Of a stretch of 64,000 nucleotides of DNA, positions 1 to 11,433 are shown in pieces; position 1 is the stretch's first letter; the number at the start of each line of letters is the position of its first letter. The notes under the pieces are model-generated. The model did not search any database. It was not told the DNA's origin and saw nothing but the letters and a program-made list of their open reading frames with translations. This DNA comes from Mesorhabditis belari (lineage: Eukaryota; Nematoda; Chromadorea; Rhabditida; Rhabditidae), in assembly GCA_958450365.1 (NCBI GenBank), contig CAUEEP010000880.1, forward strand, positions 1-64,000. The letters run 5' to 3'. A program made the position numbers and the translations under genes.

Positions 1-29
1 AATGGTTTGAGTGATCTAACATACACAGA

Positions 30-141
30 AAATTTTGGGCGCTTTATCGGAGTTGGTTTTCAATTTGCCTTTGTCTTAGAATATTTTTGGTTGTTCTGGA
101 GCTCACAGAAAATGGTGGGCCACAGAAAACTCACCTTGCAC
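30..141. repeat. Segment duplicated at 2431-2542 (exon end plus intron start)
   Basis: About 110 bp, running from intron sequence across the donor of the 135-264 exon, recurs at 2431-2542 in the same orientation with few changes. The second copy keeps the donor-like actcacc but not the coding exon. Confidence 0.75.
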
Positions 142-264
142 ATCCTTTTTGCTCAGCGTCAACCATCGATAGAGATCTCTGGGTATATCGAGAATGATCA
201 ATTGCAGAAAAACCCCGAAAGTGCTCAGCAGTTTGAAAGACCATTTTGTGTACTCGGCGCGCAT
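135..264 (-). CDS. First coding exon of a probable short-chain dehydrogenase/reductase (partial)
   Basis: The exon encodes 43 residues plus one base. It starts MRAEYTKWSF, has a hydrophobic stretch (KLLSTFGVFLQLIILDIP) and ends SKKDVQ before a strong donor (CAAG|gtgagt at 135/134). The open frame reaches a canonical acceptor (ccattttcag) at 286-287, 21 nt upstream of the ATG, which fits trans-splicing to a spliced leader. The exon ends in phase 1 with G, so the next residue is probably glycine, giving KDVQG. An N-terminal membrane anchor followed by KDVxG and then the nucleotide-binding glycine motif is the usual start of membrane-bound dehydrogenases of the RDH/DHS type. That family assignment is inference, because the Rossmann fold lies beyond the left edge. 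The splice structure is seen directly. Confidence 0.5.
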
Positions 265-285
265 CGCATTTGAAGAGGGAATGAG

Positions 286-970
286 CTGAAAATGGAGAGC
301 TCGATGAAAGTTCGACAAGGAAATGAGCTTATGTAGCGAATCCAGTCCACGATTGATAAAAAACGGCAAAGCAGGTCAGAATTTGCAACTTAATAGGGGA
401 ATCTCGAAGTGCGAAAGGGGAAAAAAGAGTTGAAGTACAAGGAGAAGTGAAGGTACGAACTGGATCGGTTGAATAAAGGGGAAAAGGAGGGAAAGAGATT
501 GAGGGATGGGGTTTGGAGTCAATGGATTGGGTGAGTGAGTGAAGAGGATTGGGGCTAACAATGAGGTTAACATTTTGAAGGATTGGAAAGTTCGAGAGAT
601 TGACTGAAATTGAAATGGGAATCGGTTTGGTTGATCGGTAAGGGGATTAGTTTTGGATTTGGTAAACCTTGTTGGTGTTCTGTAGGCTTTGTTTGTGTTC
701 CAAACTTTGTTTACAATAGAAATAATGGCCGATAATGAGATTTAGAGATCCCAAAAGAAAAAAGGTTAAAATTTTATCGCATTGAGCTTTCTGAGTTTGC
801 AATTTTCAATAGAGTACTCCAGAGGCTCCAGAGGCTCAATATGCTCAAAGAGGATTGAAAATGATCAAACAAAATGATCCTTCACTAGAAGAACCACTTG
901 GAAAAGTTGTAGTGGAAGAGTCAAACAAAAACAGTGGCTAAAGAATCCACTTCAGACGGTTTCAGAGCTT
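286..970. other. Non-coding stretch upstream of the first gene
   Basis: Purine-rich sequence on the + strand (pyrimidine-rich in the direction of the gene at 135-264), probably its promoter and 5' region. I see no supported gene. Confidence 0.4.
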
Positions 971-974
971 TTAG

Positions 975-1795
975 GGTTTCAGAGTTCCAGTTCTCGACTG
1001 AATTCTCGAGTTATGGGATACATTTGACCCTTTTGAACTGTTGATAAGCTCTAAGTTTAAATTTTGAGAACAACTGATAAATCGTGCCACGATTTTGACA
1101 GTGTCACTCGATCCTGGTTTAAAGTAAAGCAAAATTTTGACTGAATTCTCGCGTTCTGGTATGTACTCGATCCTTTTGAACTGTTGATAAGCTCTATATT
1201 TGATTTTTCCCATCAACTGTTGAATCGTGCGACAATTTTGACGGTGTCCCTCGATCCTGGTTTACAATAGAATAAAATTTTGACTGGATTCTCGAGTTAT
1301 GGGATACACGCAACCTTTTCGAATTGATGATCAGCGCTAGTTTACATTTTTGGGAACAAGTGATAAATCGTGCCACAATTTTGGCAGTGTCACTCGACTC
1401 TGGTTTACAATAGAACAAAATCTTGGCTCGATTCTCGCGTTCTGGTATGCACTCGATCCTTTTGAACTGTTGATAAACTCTATATTTGATTTTTCCCATC
1501 AACTGTTGAATCGTGCGACAATTTTGACGGTGTCACTCGATCCTGGTTTACAATAGAATAAAATTTTGACTGGATTCTCGAGTTATGGGATACACGCGAC
1601 CTTTTCGAATTGATGATCAGCGCTAGGTTACATTTTTGAAAACAAGTGATAAATCGTGCCACAATTTTGGCAGTGTCACTCGACTCTGGTATATAATAGA
1701 ATGAAATTTTGACTAAATTCTCGAGCTATGGGATGCACCCTATCTTTTCGAATTGATGATAAGCTCTATGTTTAATTTTTAAGAAAATTTTTGAG
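975..1795 (-). repeat. Satellite array, ~142-bp unit, reverse orientation
   Basis: Diverged tandem units carry the landmarks tcgagttatggg, gtgtcactcga and ctggtttacaatag. The same family occurs in forward orientation at 2850-3345, 5340-6430 and 6890-7530, and in reverse at 15300-16040. In the forward array ccataac recurs at 2965, 3107 and 3249 (142-bp spacing) and at 6047, 6190 and 6333 (143-bp spacing). Confidence 0.85.
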
Positions 1796-1799
1796 AAGT

Positions 1800-2430
1800 T
1801 TGCCAATGAGACAAATCTAATTGCTATTGTTGAACCATTCATTTATAGCTGTGACTCATAGTGAAACGGACAATGACAAAGACAATGAATGAGTAATCTG
1901 TGAAAATGAGAAAAATGAGAAAAGTCCTTTCAACAATGGAATGCAAAAGTGGATAAGGACTAAATCGAAAGCCAATCAAAGTCCTGGGAACAATGGTGAG
2001 CAGTGAGTTTTGAACTCTTGAAACAAGTGTTCAAATCGGAGCTGTGAACTTCAATAAACTATAGCAAATTGCGAAAGAGTTTCTAATTATGGCACAAACA
2101 GCAAAACGACCTCTGAGATAAAACCGGGGTGGTGGCATCGATCAGTTGGAGGGGAGGGGGGAGGTCGAGAATCTCCGCTGTACCCCATCTCTCGCCCCTC
2201 AGACAGCACCCATATGACAAGATCTTCAATCATTTATCTTCTCTATCTCAGAGATGAGCTTCTCCTTCATTTTCTCATGAGAAACTCACCTTTCACCCCT
2301 TTTCTTTTTCGTTTCTGAGGTCGGAGGGTGAGAAGGAGGTCATTTCAAATAACATGCCCTAAGAAAAAACTGAAGCTAGTTTTGAAGCTGAAGCTAAAAG
2401 CTAAGAATATTAGGCAGGGAAAATATGGGA
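1800..2430. other. Non-coding stretch
   Basis: No gene seen. It contains a GC-richer patch near 2130-2210 and a reverse-strand donor-like site near 2290 that could belong to an untranslated exon, but nothing confirms this. Confidence 0.35.
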
Positions 2431-2542
2431 AAATTTTGGGAGCTTTATCGGAGTTGTTTTTCAATTTGCCTTTGTCCTAGAATATTTTTGGTTGTTCTGG
2501 AGCTCACAGAAAATGATGGGCCACAGAAAACTCACCTTGCAT
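2431..2542. repeat. Second copy of the 30-141 segment
   Basis: It is nearly identical to 30-141 and contains the same reverse-strand donor. No open exon lies upstream, so it is a non-functional duplicate. Confidence 0.75.
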
Positions 2543-2849
2543 ATATGGAAAAATATGGATTTTTGAATCAAAAAAAGGTCAGAGTTGAGATTTTGAGAGT
2601 CGATAAAATGTAGATTTTTGCAAAGTTGAAATGGATGATGAAATGAGATTCAGAAGGGATTTTGAGGCAGAATTAGATACGGTAAAATGATAAAATTCAA
2701 AAGTGCAGTCGAAATTGAGTCTCTCTAAATTGTCTTTTCTCTAAATTGAGGAAAATTTAGGCACAAGAAGTTTTTGGAGCTCTGCAGTTACGATAAAAAT
2801 AATAAAGAAAGCTAATAACGAGTGGGATTACGAGAATTCAGTCAAAATT

Positions 2850-3345
2850 TTCAACCATTCTAAACCAGATTCGAGTGACACGGCAAAATTGTGGACCGAT
2901 TCATCAGTTGACCTCAAAAATAAAATTTAGAGCTTATCAACAGTTCAAAAAAATCGGGTGCATACCATAACTCGAGAATCCAGTCAAAATTTTGTTTTGT
3001 TATAAACCAGAGTCAAGTAAAACCGTCAAAATTGTCGCATGATTCATCAGTTGTTCTCAGAATTAAACTTAGAGCTCATTAACAGTTCAAAAGGATCATG
3101 TGCATACCATAACTCGAGAATTCAGTCAAAATTTTGTTTTGTTATAAACCAGAGTCGAGTGACACCGTCAAAATCGTGGCACGATTTATCTGTTGTTCTC
3201 AGAGTTAAACTTAGAGCTCATTAACAGTTCAAAAGGATCATGTGCATACCATAACTCCAGAATTCAGTCTAGATCTTGTTCTATTGTAAACCAGAGTCGA
3301 GTGACACTGTCAAAATTGTCGCACGATTCATGAGCTGTTTTCAAA
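2850..3345 (+). repeat. Satellite array, ~142-bp unit, forward orientation
   Basis: Three to four units in which ccataactc(g/c)agaat recurs every 142 bp. Each unit holds cagagtcgagtgacacc and cagttcaaaaggatc landmarks. Confidence 0.85.
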
Positions 3346-3399
3346 AAATTGGAAAATTGTTGAGCTCTGCAGTTACGATAGAAATAATGAAGAAAGCTA

Positions 3400-4345
3400 A
3401 TAACGAGTAGGATTACAGTACAAATCGAAATTGAGTTCAAAATTGGATTTGCTTAAATCTAATTTCCAATGGGTTTAGTTGAAAAGAGAGTTCAAAAAGG
3501 ATAGGTACGGTACGACAAGTTCTTAACTCTTTAGCTCTTCTATAAACTGAATCCATATCTTTGTAGAGTCTTTGTGAGCTCCATAGTAGCTAAATCTCTT
3601 ATAGAAGAGTACAGTAGTTGTTAATTTCCAACACAAATCAATAGAAAATCTATCAGAAACAGAAAAACTCAAAAAAGTGAACAAATTTCTGCGAGTGTAC
3701 TGTGTGCGCTCCAACTTGACACCTCGGGGTGGAAAGAGAAAAAATGGAGAAGAAGAAAAAGATGAAACAGAGCTGAACAGTCTTTTCTCTGTTAATCAAC
3801 AAGCAATCAATCCCCCCTTTTCTCTTTGGTGGATGTACGGGACGAAAACTGGATTGTTTTTGCCTGAGGGGTGAAAAGAGAAAAGAAAGCAGCCAGAAAA
3901 ATAAGAAAAAAAAAGAGAAAAAGTCGATTTTGAGGTTGGAGCTGGATTAGGAGAGAATCTAAAATATTGGCTAGTTGAAATTATTTAGCGCAAAAAGTAC
4001 AGTAATCCTTTACTGTATTAAGACGAAAGGTACAGTAATCATTGAAAAAAACAGAATCGGAATCTACATGCAGAATCCGAAGCTACCTGCAGAACGAGAA
4101 ATTTTTTCGCGAGCCGATAGAGGAGACAAGCTCGAGAAGGAGGATCACTGGAATAAGAGATAATTGAGAGAGAAGCAGAAATCTAAGTGTGGTGACATCC
4201 AGCACCAGCAATGGAAGACGAAGACGGCTAAACGGATCATCCCTTGTGTTTTCTCTGCCACTTAATGATACTGACACATTGTTGGAGACTGGTTGTTGAA
4301 AATTGGCTGTGAGCCAATAAGTATGTAATATTAGACTTTTAGAGG
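3400..4345. other. Non-coding stretch
   Basis: No supported gene. A short reverse-strand segment near 4097-4160 is bounded by attccag and CAG|gtagc and could be an untranslated or alternative exon, but its translation is not recognisable. Confidence 0.3.
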
Positions 4346-4347
4346 AG

Positions 4348-4444
4348 CAAGCAAGCCAGCCAGCAAGCCAGCAAGCCAGCAAGCCAGCAAGCCAGCAAGC
4401 CAGCAAGCCAGCAAGCCAGCAAGCCAGCAAGCCAGCAAGCAAGC
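4348..4444. repeat. Octamer microsatellite (CAAGCCAG)n
   Basis: About twelve tandem copies of CAAGCCAG. They create an apparent reverse-strand LACWLAGL repeat frame that is not a gene. Confidence 0.9.
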
Positions 4445-4449
4445 GAGCA

Positions 4450-5300
4450 ACAATTAGAGCAGTCAATTTGAACAAAGCCTTGTTTTTCCTTTTTCTAGAA
4501 CTTGAGCCTTTAGATAAAGCTAGACATCGTAAATCTAGTGTTGATGGAAAAATGAAAATGGGAAATTGAGAGGAATTGATAAATGATCTAATCAAACGTC
4601 ATTAAGAACCGGTTTTTGAAAAAATTATTTGAACTTTTAGTTGTTAGTAGATTTTAAAGAAAGATCATGGGAAAATAGCTTTGAAAATTTGAAGTAAGTT
4701 TAGCTTTTAAGCTTTTGAGCTTGCTAGCTTTGAAGCTTGCTAGCTTTGCTGCTAGCTTTTAAAGAAAAGTCTATTTGAAACTAGGTCAAAGAGTTGTTGG
4801 ATTACTTCAAAACGTTCAAAACGGGAACGAAAAGAAAAGTCGGAATGAAGTTTGTGAAGAGGAGAGGAATGGAGAGAGGAGAGCAACTAGTCTACCATTT
4901 CAATCCCACTTTCTCTTTTGTCGGAAAGCCGGAAAGTCTGGATGACTGTGAATAAAGAGAAATAAGCATTCACCAAGTTTCCCTTGTGCAATTATGCAAA
5001 CAAAAATTGATACAATATAAATATAAACCTACCAAAACTAAAATAATAATAAACTAAATAATTCAAAAAACTTTAATAATCTTGTCGCTGTTTTGATATT
5101 TCGATTTGCGCGTATGATTTCATAGCCTTGTCTTTCCTTTCTTTCGTCTTTCGATTATCAGCCAAACTTGAGACAAAAACGATACAAACGTTGGTCATCA
5201 AATGAAAAGAAAATGAAAGAGATTGATGACCTCACTCTTTGGGAAATAGGTTAAAAACTATCCATCATGAGCAGAGTAAAAATTTCAATAAAAAGAATTA
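4450..5300. other. Non-coding stretch
   Basis: AT-rich sequence with no gene seen. Short direct repeats of agcttgctagcttt occur near 4705-4760. Confidence 0.35.
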
Positions 5301-5339
5301 GAGCTCAGAAAAGTACCAGGGAATTGGATGAATGACATA

Positions 5340-6430
5340 ACTTTGAAAATCTGCCAAAATTTTGTGATAATAAAAAGCAGGATCAAGGAATATCTTTAAA
5401 ATGGTCTCATTGTTAGCGACTCTTGCAAAAATAAGTTTTAGAGTTAATAATGGTTTGAGAGCATTGTATGTATGCCATAACTAATAAAATCGGTCAGTTT
5501 TTGGTAGACTTATAAACCAAAGTCGAGCAGGACTTTCAAAATTGTTTCATCAATTCATCCAACCATCCTTGCTGATAGTAAGCCTTTTGTTTAATCAACA
5601 GTTAACGAAACAATGCATGCCATAACACAAGAATCCAGTGAAAATTTTGTTCAATTGTAAACGAGGGTCGAGTGACAGCGTCAAAATTGTTGCACGATTT
5701 ATAAGTGTTCTCAAAAATTAAACTTAGAGCTTATCAACTATTCTAATAGATTGAGTGCATGCCATAACTCCAGAATTCAGTCTAGATTTTATTCTATTGT
5801 AAACCAGAGTCGAGTGACACCTTCAAAATTGTTGCACGATCCATGAGCTGTTTTCAAAAATAGAATTTAGAACTTATTAATAGTTCAAAAGAATCGAGTG
5901 CATGCCATAACACAAGAATCCAGTCAAAGTTTTGTTCAATTGTAAACGAGGGTCGAGTGACAGCGTCAAAATTGTTGCACAATTTATAAGTGTTCTCAAA
6001 AATTAAACTTAGACCTTCTCAATAGTTCAAAAAAATCGTGTGCATACCATAACTCGAATATTCAGTCAAAATTTTGTTCCATTGTAAAAAGGGGTCGAGT
6101 TACACCGTCAAAATTGTTGCGCAATTTATCACTTGTTTTCAAAAATTGAAATTAGACCTAATCGACCGCTCAAAAGAATCGAGTGCATACCATAACTCGA
6201 TAATTCAGTCAAAATTTTGTTTTATTGTAAACCAGAGTCGAGTAACACTGTCAAAATTGTGGCACGATTCCTGAGTCGTTCTCAAAAATGGAAATTAGAA
6301 CTTATTAATAGCTCTGAAAAATCGAGTGCATACCATAACACAAGAATTCCGTCAAAATTTTGTTTTCTTGTAAACCAGAGTCGAGTGACACCGTCAAAAT
6401 TGTGGCACGATTCATCAGTCATATAAGTTT
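5340..6430 (+). repeat. Satellite array, ~142-143-bp unit, forward orientation
   Basis: About seven diverged units of the same family as 2850-3345. The array ends abruptly at an unrelated GC-rich segment with a run of twelve G at about 6491. Confidence 0.85.
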
Positions 6431-6434
6431 CCAT

Positions 6435-6860
6435 GTGTGTAGCGGTAGGATAAATTTGAGTGTGGCTTTCGAAATGGGTACCTTCCCTATAACGGGGGGG
6501 GGGGGATTTTCCCCCCTGCCCATGCTAGCCCGTGATTTGGGTGGCGCCGTCTCTCTCCTTCAACGTCGACGTCGGCATGTGGACATTCAATCCATTGATT
6601 CCCGGCAATACGTACACTGATGTGCGTTGGTTGTAGCTCAAGAGACCAGAAAAAATTTTTTAACAAAGGAAGGTCAACTGGCCAAATGTCGATGCCGGCC
6701 GACCAAATGTCACGAGCCATAGACGCAGAATTGTACGCTGATTCCGAATCTGCTTTCCGTTTCAGCTAAGGAGTACTCTGTCAAAAGTTATGCGTGAAAT
6801 TCTGCGTCGAATGGTCTATAGCTCGTGTCATTTTGCCGGCACACCCAATTGACTTTCCCT
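6435..6860. mobile_element. Foldback insertion between two satellite arrays
   Basis: This segment separates two arrays of the same satellite. It contains an imperfect inverted repeat: about 6673-6738 (gtcaactggcc ... cacgagccatagacgcagaatt) pairs with about 6793-6857. That suggests a small palindromic element inserted into the array. No coding sequence was seen. Confidence 0.4.
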
Positions 6861-6889
6861 TGTGAGTCTTTTGTTAGTTACCTTAGAGT

Positions 6890-7530
6890 CACTAGTTAGA
6901 GCTTATCGTTCCCTAGTTAGAGCCTATCGACAGTTCAAGGGGATCGAGTGCATACCATACCTCGAGAATTCAGTCAAAATTTTGCTCTATTGTAACCCAG
7001 GGTCGAGTGATACCGTCAAAATTGTGGCACGATTCACCAGTTGTTCTGAAAAATTGAATTTAGAGCTTATCAGCAGTTCAAGACGATTGGGTGCATACCA
7101 TAACTCGCAATTTCAGTCAAAATCTTGTTCTATTGTAAACCAAAGTCGGGTGACACGGTCAAAATTGTGGCACGCTTTTTCAGTTGTTCTCAGAATTAAA
7201 CTTAGAGCTCATCAACAGTTCAAAAGGATCATGTGCATGCCATAACACAAGAATTCAGTCAAAATTTTGTTTTGTTGTAACCCAGAGTCGTGTGATACCA
7301 TCAAAATTGTGGCACGATTCATCAGTTGTTCTGAAAAATTAAATTTAAGTCTTATCAGCAGTTCAAGAGAATTGCGTGCATACCATAACTCGCAAATTCA
7401 GTCCAAATTTTGTTCTATAATAAACCAGAGTCGAGTGATACCGTCAAAATTGTGGCACGATTCATTAGTTGTTCTCAAAAATGGAATTGAGAACTTATTA
7501 ACAGTTCAAAAGGTTTGAGTGCATACCGTA
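6890..7530 (+). repeat. Satellite array, ~142-bp unit, forward orientation
   Basis: Four to five more units of the ~142-bp family, continuing beyond the foldback insertion. Confidence 0.85.
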
Positions 7531-7539
7531 ACTTGAGAA

Positions 7540-8222
7540 AACTATATGAAATCTGGAGGCAACTAAAGACAAACTCAAGACTATAACTCAAGATCAAAAA
7601 GCTTGACAAAATAATCAAAAATATCTACACGTAATCGGTTGTTGTTTTCAATTTTTCGACACGAACGTAGCTCTTTCAAACACTGACTTTCCCACCATCA
7701 TGTTAGATTTTATGCAGAGCAAATGCAGAGCCGATTTACTCGCAAAAAAAAATCAATGATGGTCCTTTTTGAAATCACTATTTCCCTTTTACACAAAAAA
7801 TTTGCTGTTAACTTTTTATTGATTGAAGATAACAAAAATGTAAGTTTTCATATTTAATCATAAATTTTTGGTTTTAAAATGACTGGTTGGCAGATGTTTT
7901 AGTTTTATATCGATCTGGAGCGCACAGTACTTGAAACGCTCAAAAAAATCGTCGAAAAGACAACTGAGTTTTAAAATTAAAAACTAGAATTGCGTGTAGG
8001 TTTTTAAGGGTTTCAAATGTTAAAAATAACTCGAAATAGAAGGCTGGTTGGTTCTAAAGAGGCTAAAGAAGCTAAAGAACCTAAAGAAGCTTTCTAAAGA
8101 AAACTTTAGAAAGCTTTGCCACTTTCGCTTAAAATAGGATTGATGACCTTGATCCCAAAAGAGAACTAATGAACTTTCGCTTTTCGATTCAAAAAATTTT
8201 CCATTTAATACACGTCATGATT
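7540..8222. other. Upstream region of the 8.4-kb membrane-protein gene
   Basis: AT-rich sequence with no coding exon found. It probably holds the promoter of the gene starting at 8368. Confidence 0.35.
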
Positions 8223-8224
8223 TA

Positions 8225-8360
8225 AAAATATAGCTAAAAAAGTAAAATAGAAAAATAAAAAAATAAAGAATAAAAAAATAAAAAATAAAAAAAATAAAAA
8301 AATGAAAAAATAAAAAATAAAAATTGAAAAATAAAAATTGAAAAATGAAAAAATGAAAAA
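8225..8360 (+). repeat. A-rich simple sequence (AAATAAAA-like)
   Basis: Degenerate AATAAAA/AATGAAAA tract ending immediately before the tttcag acceptor that precedes the start codon at 8368. Confidence 0.8.
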
Positions 8361-8367
8361 TTTCAGG

Positions 8368-10838
8368 ATGTTTCAAGAGGTTGAATCGGGGAAACCAAAA
8401 AGTTGGACTCTGATTACAATCGTGATGCTATTGGTTAGTTGGAGAAGTCGACTGAGTTGGACCCTAAGCCAGAGCCCTCATTTTTAGACAATGTTACTTA
8501 ATTTGGGCATCATCATCATTTTCCGAGTGTTACTGGATTCAGAAGATGAAATAAACGAGCCACTCGTTCAGGGTTTGTTTCAACATTTCCTTGAATTCTT
8601 GAATCCTAGAATTCTTGAATTCTTGGGTCCTTGAATCCTTGGGTCCTTGAATTCTTGAATCCTTGAATCCTTGGGTCCTTGGTTCCTTGAATCCTTGAGT
8701 TCTTGAATTCTTGAATTCTTGAATCCTTGAATCCTTGGGTCCTTGAATCCTTGGGTCCTTGAATTCTTGAATCCTTGAATCCTTGGGTCCTTGAATCCTT
8801 GGGTCCTTGAATTCTTGAATCCTTGAATCCTTGGGTCCTTGAATCCTTGGGTCCTTGAATTCTTGAATCCTTGAATCCTTGGGTCCTTGAATCCTTGGGT
8901 CCTTGAATTCTTGAATCCTTGAATCCTTGGGTCCTTGGTTCCTTGAATCCTTGAGTTCTTGAATTCTTGAATTCTTGAATCCTTGAATCCTTGGGTCCTT
9001 GGTTCCTTGAATCCTTGAGTTCTTGAATTCTTGAATTCTTGAATCCTTGAATCCTTGGGTCCTTGAATCCTTGGGTCCTTGAATTCATGAATCCTTGAAT
9101 CCTTGGGTCCTTGGTTCCTTGAATCCTTGAGTTCTTGAATTCTTGAGTTCTTGAATCCTTGAATCCTTGGGTCCTTGGTTCCTTGAATCCTTGAGTTCTT
9201 GAATTCTTGAATTCTTGAACCTTGAATCCTTGGGTCCTTGAATCCTTGGGTCCTTGAATTCATGAATCCTTGAATCCTTGGGTCCTTGGTTCCTTGAATC
9301 CTTGAGTTCTTGAATTCTTGAGTTCTTGAATTCTTGAATTCTTGAATTCTTGAATTCTTGAATTCTTGAATCCTTGAATCCTTGGGTCCTTGAATCCTTG
9401 GGTCCTTGAATTCATGAATCCTTGAATCCTTGGGTCCTTGGTTCCTTGAATCCTTGAGTTCTTGAATTCTTGAGTTCTTGAATCCTTGAATCCTTGGGTC
9501 CTTGGTTCCTTGAATCCTTGAGTTCTTGAATTCTTGAATTCTTGAATCCTTGAATCCTTGGGTCCTTGAATCCTTGGGTCCTTGAATTCATGAATCCTTG
9601 AATCCTTGGGTCCTTGGTTCCTTGAATCCTTGAGTTCTTGAATTCTTGAGTTCTTGAATCCTTGAATCCTTGGGTCCTTGGTTCCTTGAATCCTTGAGTT
9701 CTTGAATTCTTGAATTCTTGAATCCTTGAATCCTTGGGTCCTTGAATCCTTGGGTCCTTGAATTCATGAATCCTTGAATCCTTGGGTCCTTGGTTCCTTG
9801 AATCCTTGAGTTCTTGAATTCTTGAGTTCTTGAATTCTTGAATTCTTGAATTCTTGAATTCTTGAATTCTTGAATTCTTGAATTCTTGAATCCTTGAATC
9901 CTTGAATCCTTGAATCCTTGGGTCCTTGGTTCCTTGAATCCTTGAGTTCTTGAATTCTTGAGTTCTTGAATTCTTGAATTCTTGAATTCTTGAATTCTTG
10001 AATTCTTGAATCCTTGAATATTTTGCCAGGCGAGTTACGCGATCGGATGACGGCTTTTCTTGGCATCTTCACGATGACCTTTTTCTTCGGTTGTTGGTGT
10101 TGCTTTTGCTGTGGAGGACTTCTATGCCAGTCAGTGCGTCTCAAAAAGCTATGATATCTCTTTAGGGGACTCTGGTATTGTCCTCGATATTGTTATCGAG
10201 GGATTACTCGATTGTTATTGAATGGGATAACGATTCCCCGATTTCGCGGTGGAGATCGGAGTCAAACGGAAAACGATAAGGGTCAGTTAGAGCAATTATT
10301 TCATTTCATAGAATTTCTCCAGTTCCAGATCAAATCCTAGAAGAAATCGTGATGAATGCACGGGGTTTTACGCAGGTTTTGTTGGCTTTTTCGTTTCGCT
10401 TCGCTAAATTTTAGTTATTAAGCTTTTTTGTTAGTTTTTCGGTGAAAATTCCTCTTAGTTGGATATCACGAAACTTCAAAAACTTTTCAGAATTTCAAAA
10501 TTTCAGAATTTCCAAAATTTAGAATCCATCTTCCTCCTCATTTGTACGAGAACCACGGGATGTTCGGGCCTGGGAAAGGTTGGGAAATTTTGGTTTAATT
10601 TAAAGCCTGATGCTCGAGGCTGTTAGTTTTCAGGCTGAAATTTGAGGCTGAAGCTTAGGCTGAGGCTGAGGCTCAGGCTGACTCATTTGTGGTGAACAGT
10701 GAAAATCCCTTTTCCTTTTCCAGAGCTCCTTCCTTCGATCAAATGGTTCATCTAGAAGCTATTGGTGATAGAAAAAATGGACCACAACGGCCACCACAAC
10801 GACAGAGAGCTTACTCGATTGATGTGGGATTTGAGTGA
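8368..10838 (+). CDS. Cysteine-rich two-pass membrane protein, 194 aa, seven exons
   Basis: Exons: 8368-8433, 8488-8572, 10030-10129, 10166-10281, 10329-10375, 10523-10578, 10724-10838. All phases match and the sum is 585 nt. Acceptor tttcag sits one base before the ATG, so spliced-leader addition is likely. Residues 13-36 (WTLITIVMLL...) and about 57-72 (MTAFLGIFTMTFFFG) are hydrophobic helices. An acidic loop lies between them. Directly after helix 2 comes a block with eight cysteines in 22 residues (CWCCFCCGG ... WYCPRYC), a pattern often palmitoylated or metal-binding. The tail is polar and ends IDVGFE. Introns 1 and 3 are 54 and 36 nt. Intron 2 is 1,457 nt and almost entirely an octamer minisatellite. 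A poly(A) signal, AATAAA, lies at 10908-10913. I do not recognise the family, and function is unknown. Confidence 0.75.
8588..10016. repeat. Octamer minisatellite in intron 2 of the membrane-protein gene
   Basis: About 1.43 kb of 8-nt units: TTGAATTC, TTGAATCC, TTGGGTCC, TTGGTTCC, TTGAGTTC. They are arranged in longer higher-order blocks that repeat several times. Because three octamers make 24 nt, long spurious reverse-strand frames (RIQEFKNS-type) arise. Confidence 0.95.
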
Positions 10839-10907
10839 AACGGGAATTAATCAATTTCAATTAAAAACTTATTTATTTGTACAAGCTCTTTAAATTTTAT
10901 GTACAAA

Positions 10908-10913
10908 AATAAA
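10908..10913 (+). terminator. Poly(A) signal AATAAA
   Basis: Canonical hexamer 70 nt after the stop codon of the membrane-protein gene. Confidence 0.7.
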
Positions 10914-11019
10914 AAAAACACATTATGAAACCCGTATCAAATCACAAAATCAAGGTACTGATGGCGGTGGTGGGGGAAATTGATCGATGTAAAGCAATCA
11001 GCTACAGGTAGACAAGAGA

Positions 11020-11430
11020 AAATGACAAAATAGACTAAGAACTGAAAACTCTGAGTGAATTTCTAGCTTATACTCAAATTTCTTGAGCTAAATTCATGTC
11101 CAATCTTCAATCTGGAACACAATTTAATAGCTAGAACCAAAAGTACGATAAGACAAGAGAAAATGAAAAAATAGACAAAGAACTGAAAATTCTGAGTGAA
11201 TTTCTAGCTTATGCTCTATTTTCTTGAGCTAAATTCATGTCGAATCTCCAATCTGGAACACAATTTAATAGTTAGAGCAAAAGTACGATAAGACAAGAGA
11301 AAATGAAAAGCTAGACAAAGAACTGAAAACTCTGAGTGAATTTCTAGCTTATACTCAAATTTCTTGAGCTAAATTCATGTCCAATCTTCAATCTGGAACA
11401 CAATTTAATAGCTAGCATCAAAAGTACGAT
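11020..11430 (-). repeat. ~140-bp repeat family, reverse orientation
   Basis: About three tandem units with landmarks ctagctattaaattgtgttccag and cactcagagttttcag (here reverse-complemented). They lie just downstream of the secreted-protein gene. The same family fills its introns at 12425-13100 and 13880-14455 and recurs at 27150-27345. Confidence 0.85.
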
Positions 11431-11433
11431 AAT

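Noticed and set aside
4083..4595. 170-codon reverse frame with LACWLAGL repeats
   Set aside because: Built on the CAAGCCAG microsatellite, with no homology or splice support outside it.
8580..10144. Long reverse-strand frames of RIQEFKNS/DPRIQGFK repeats
   Set aside because: They are products of the octamer minisatellite. The real gene is on the + strand and splices the array out.
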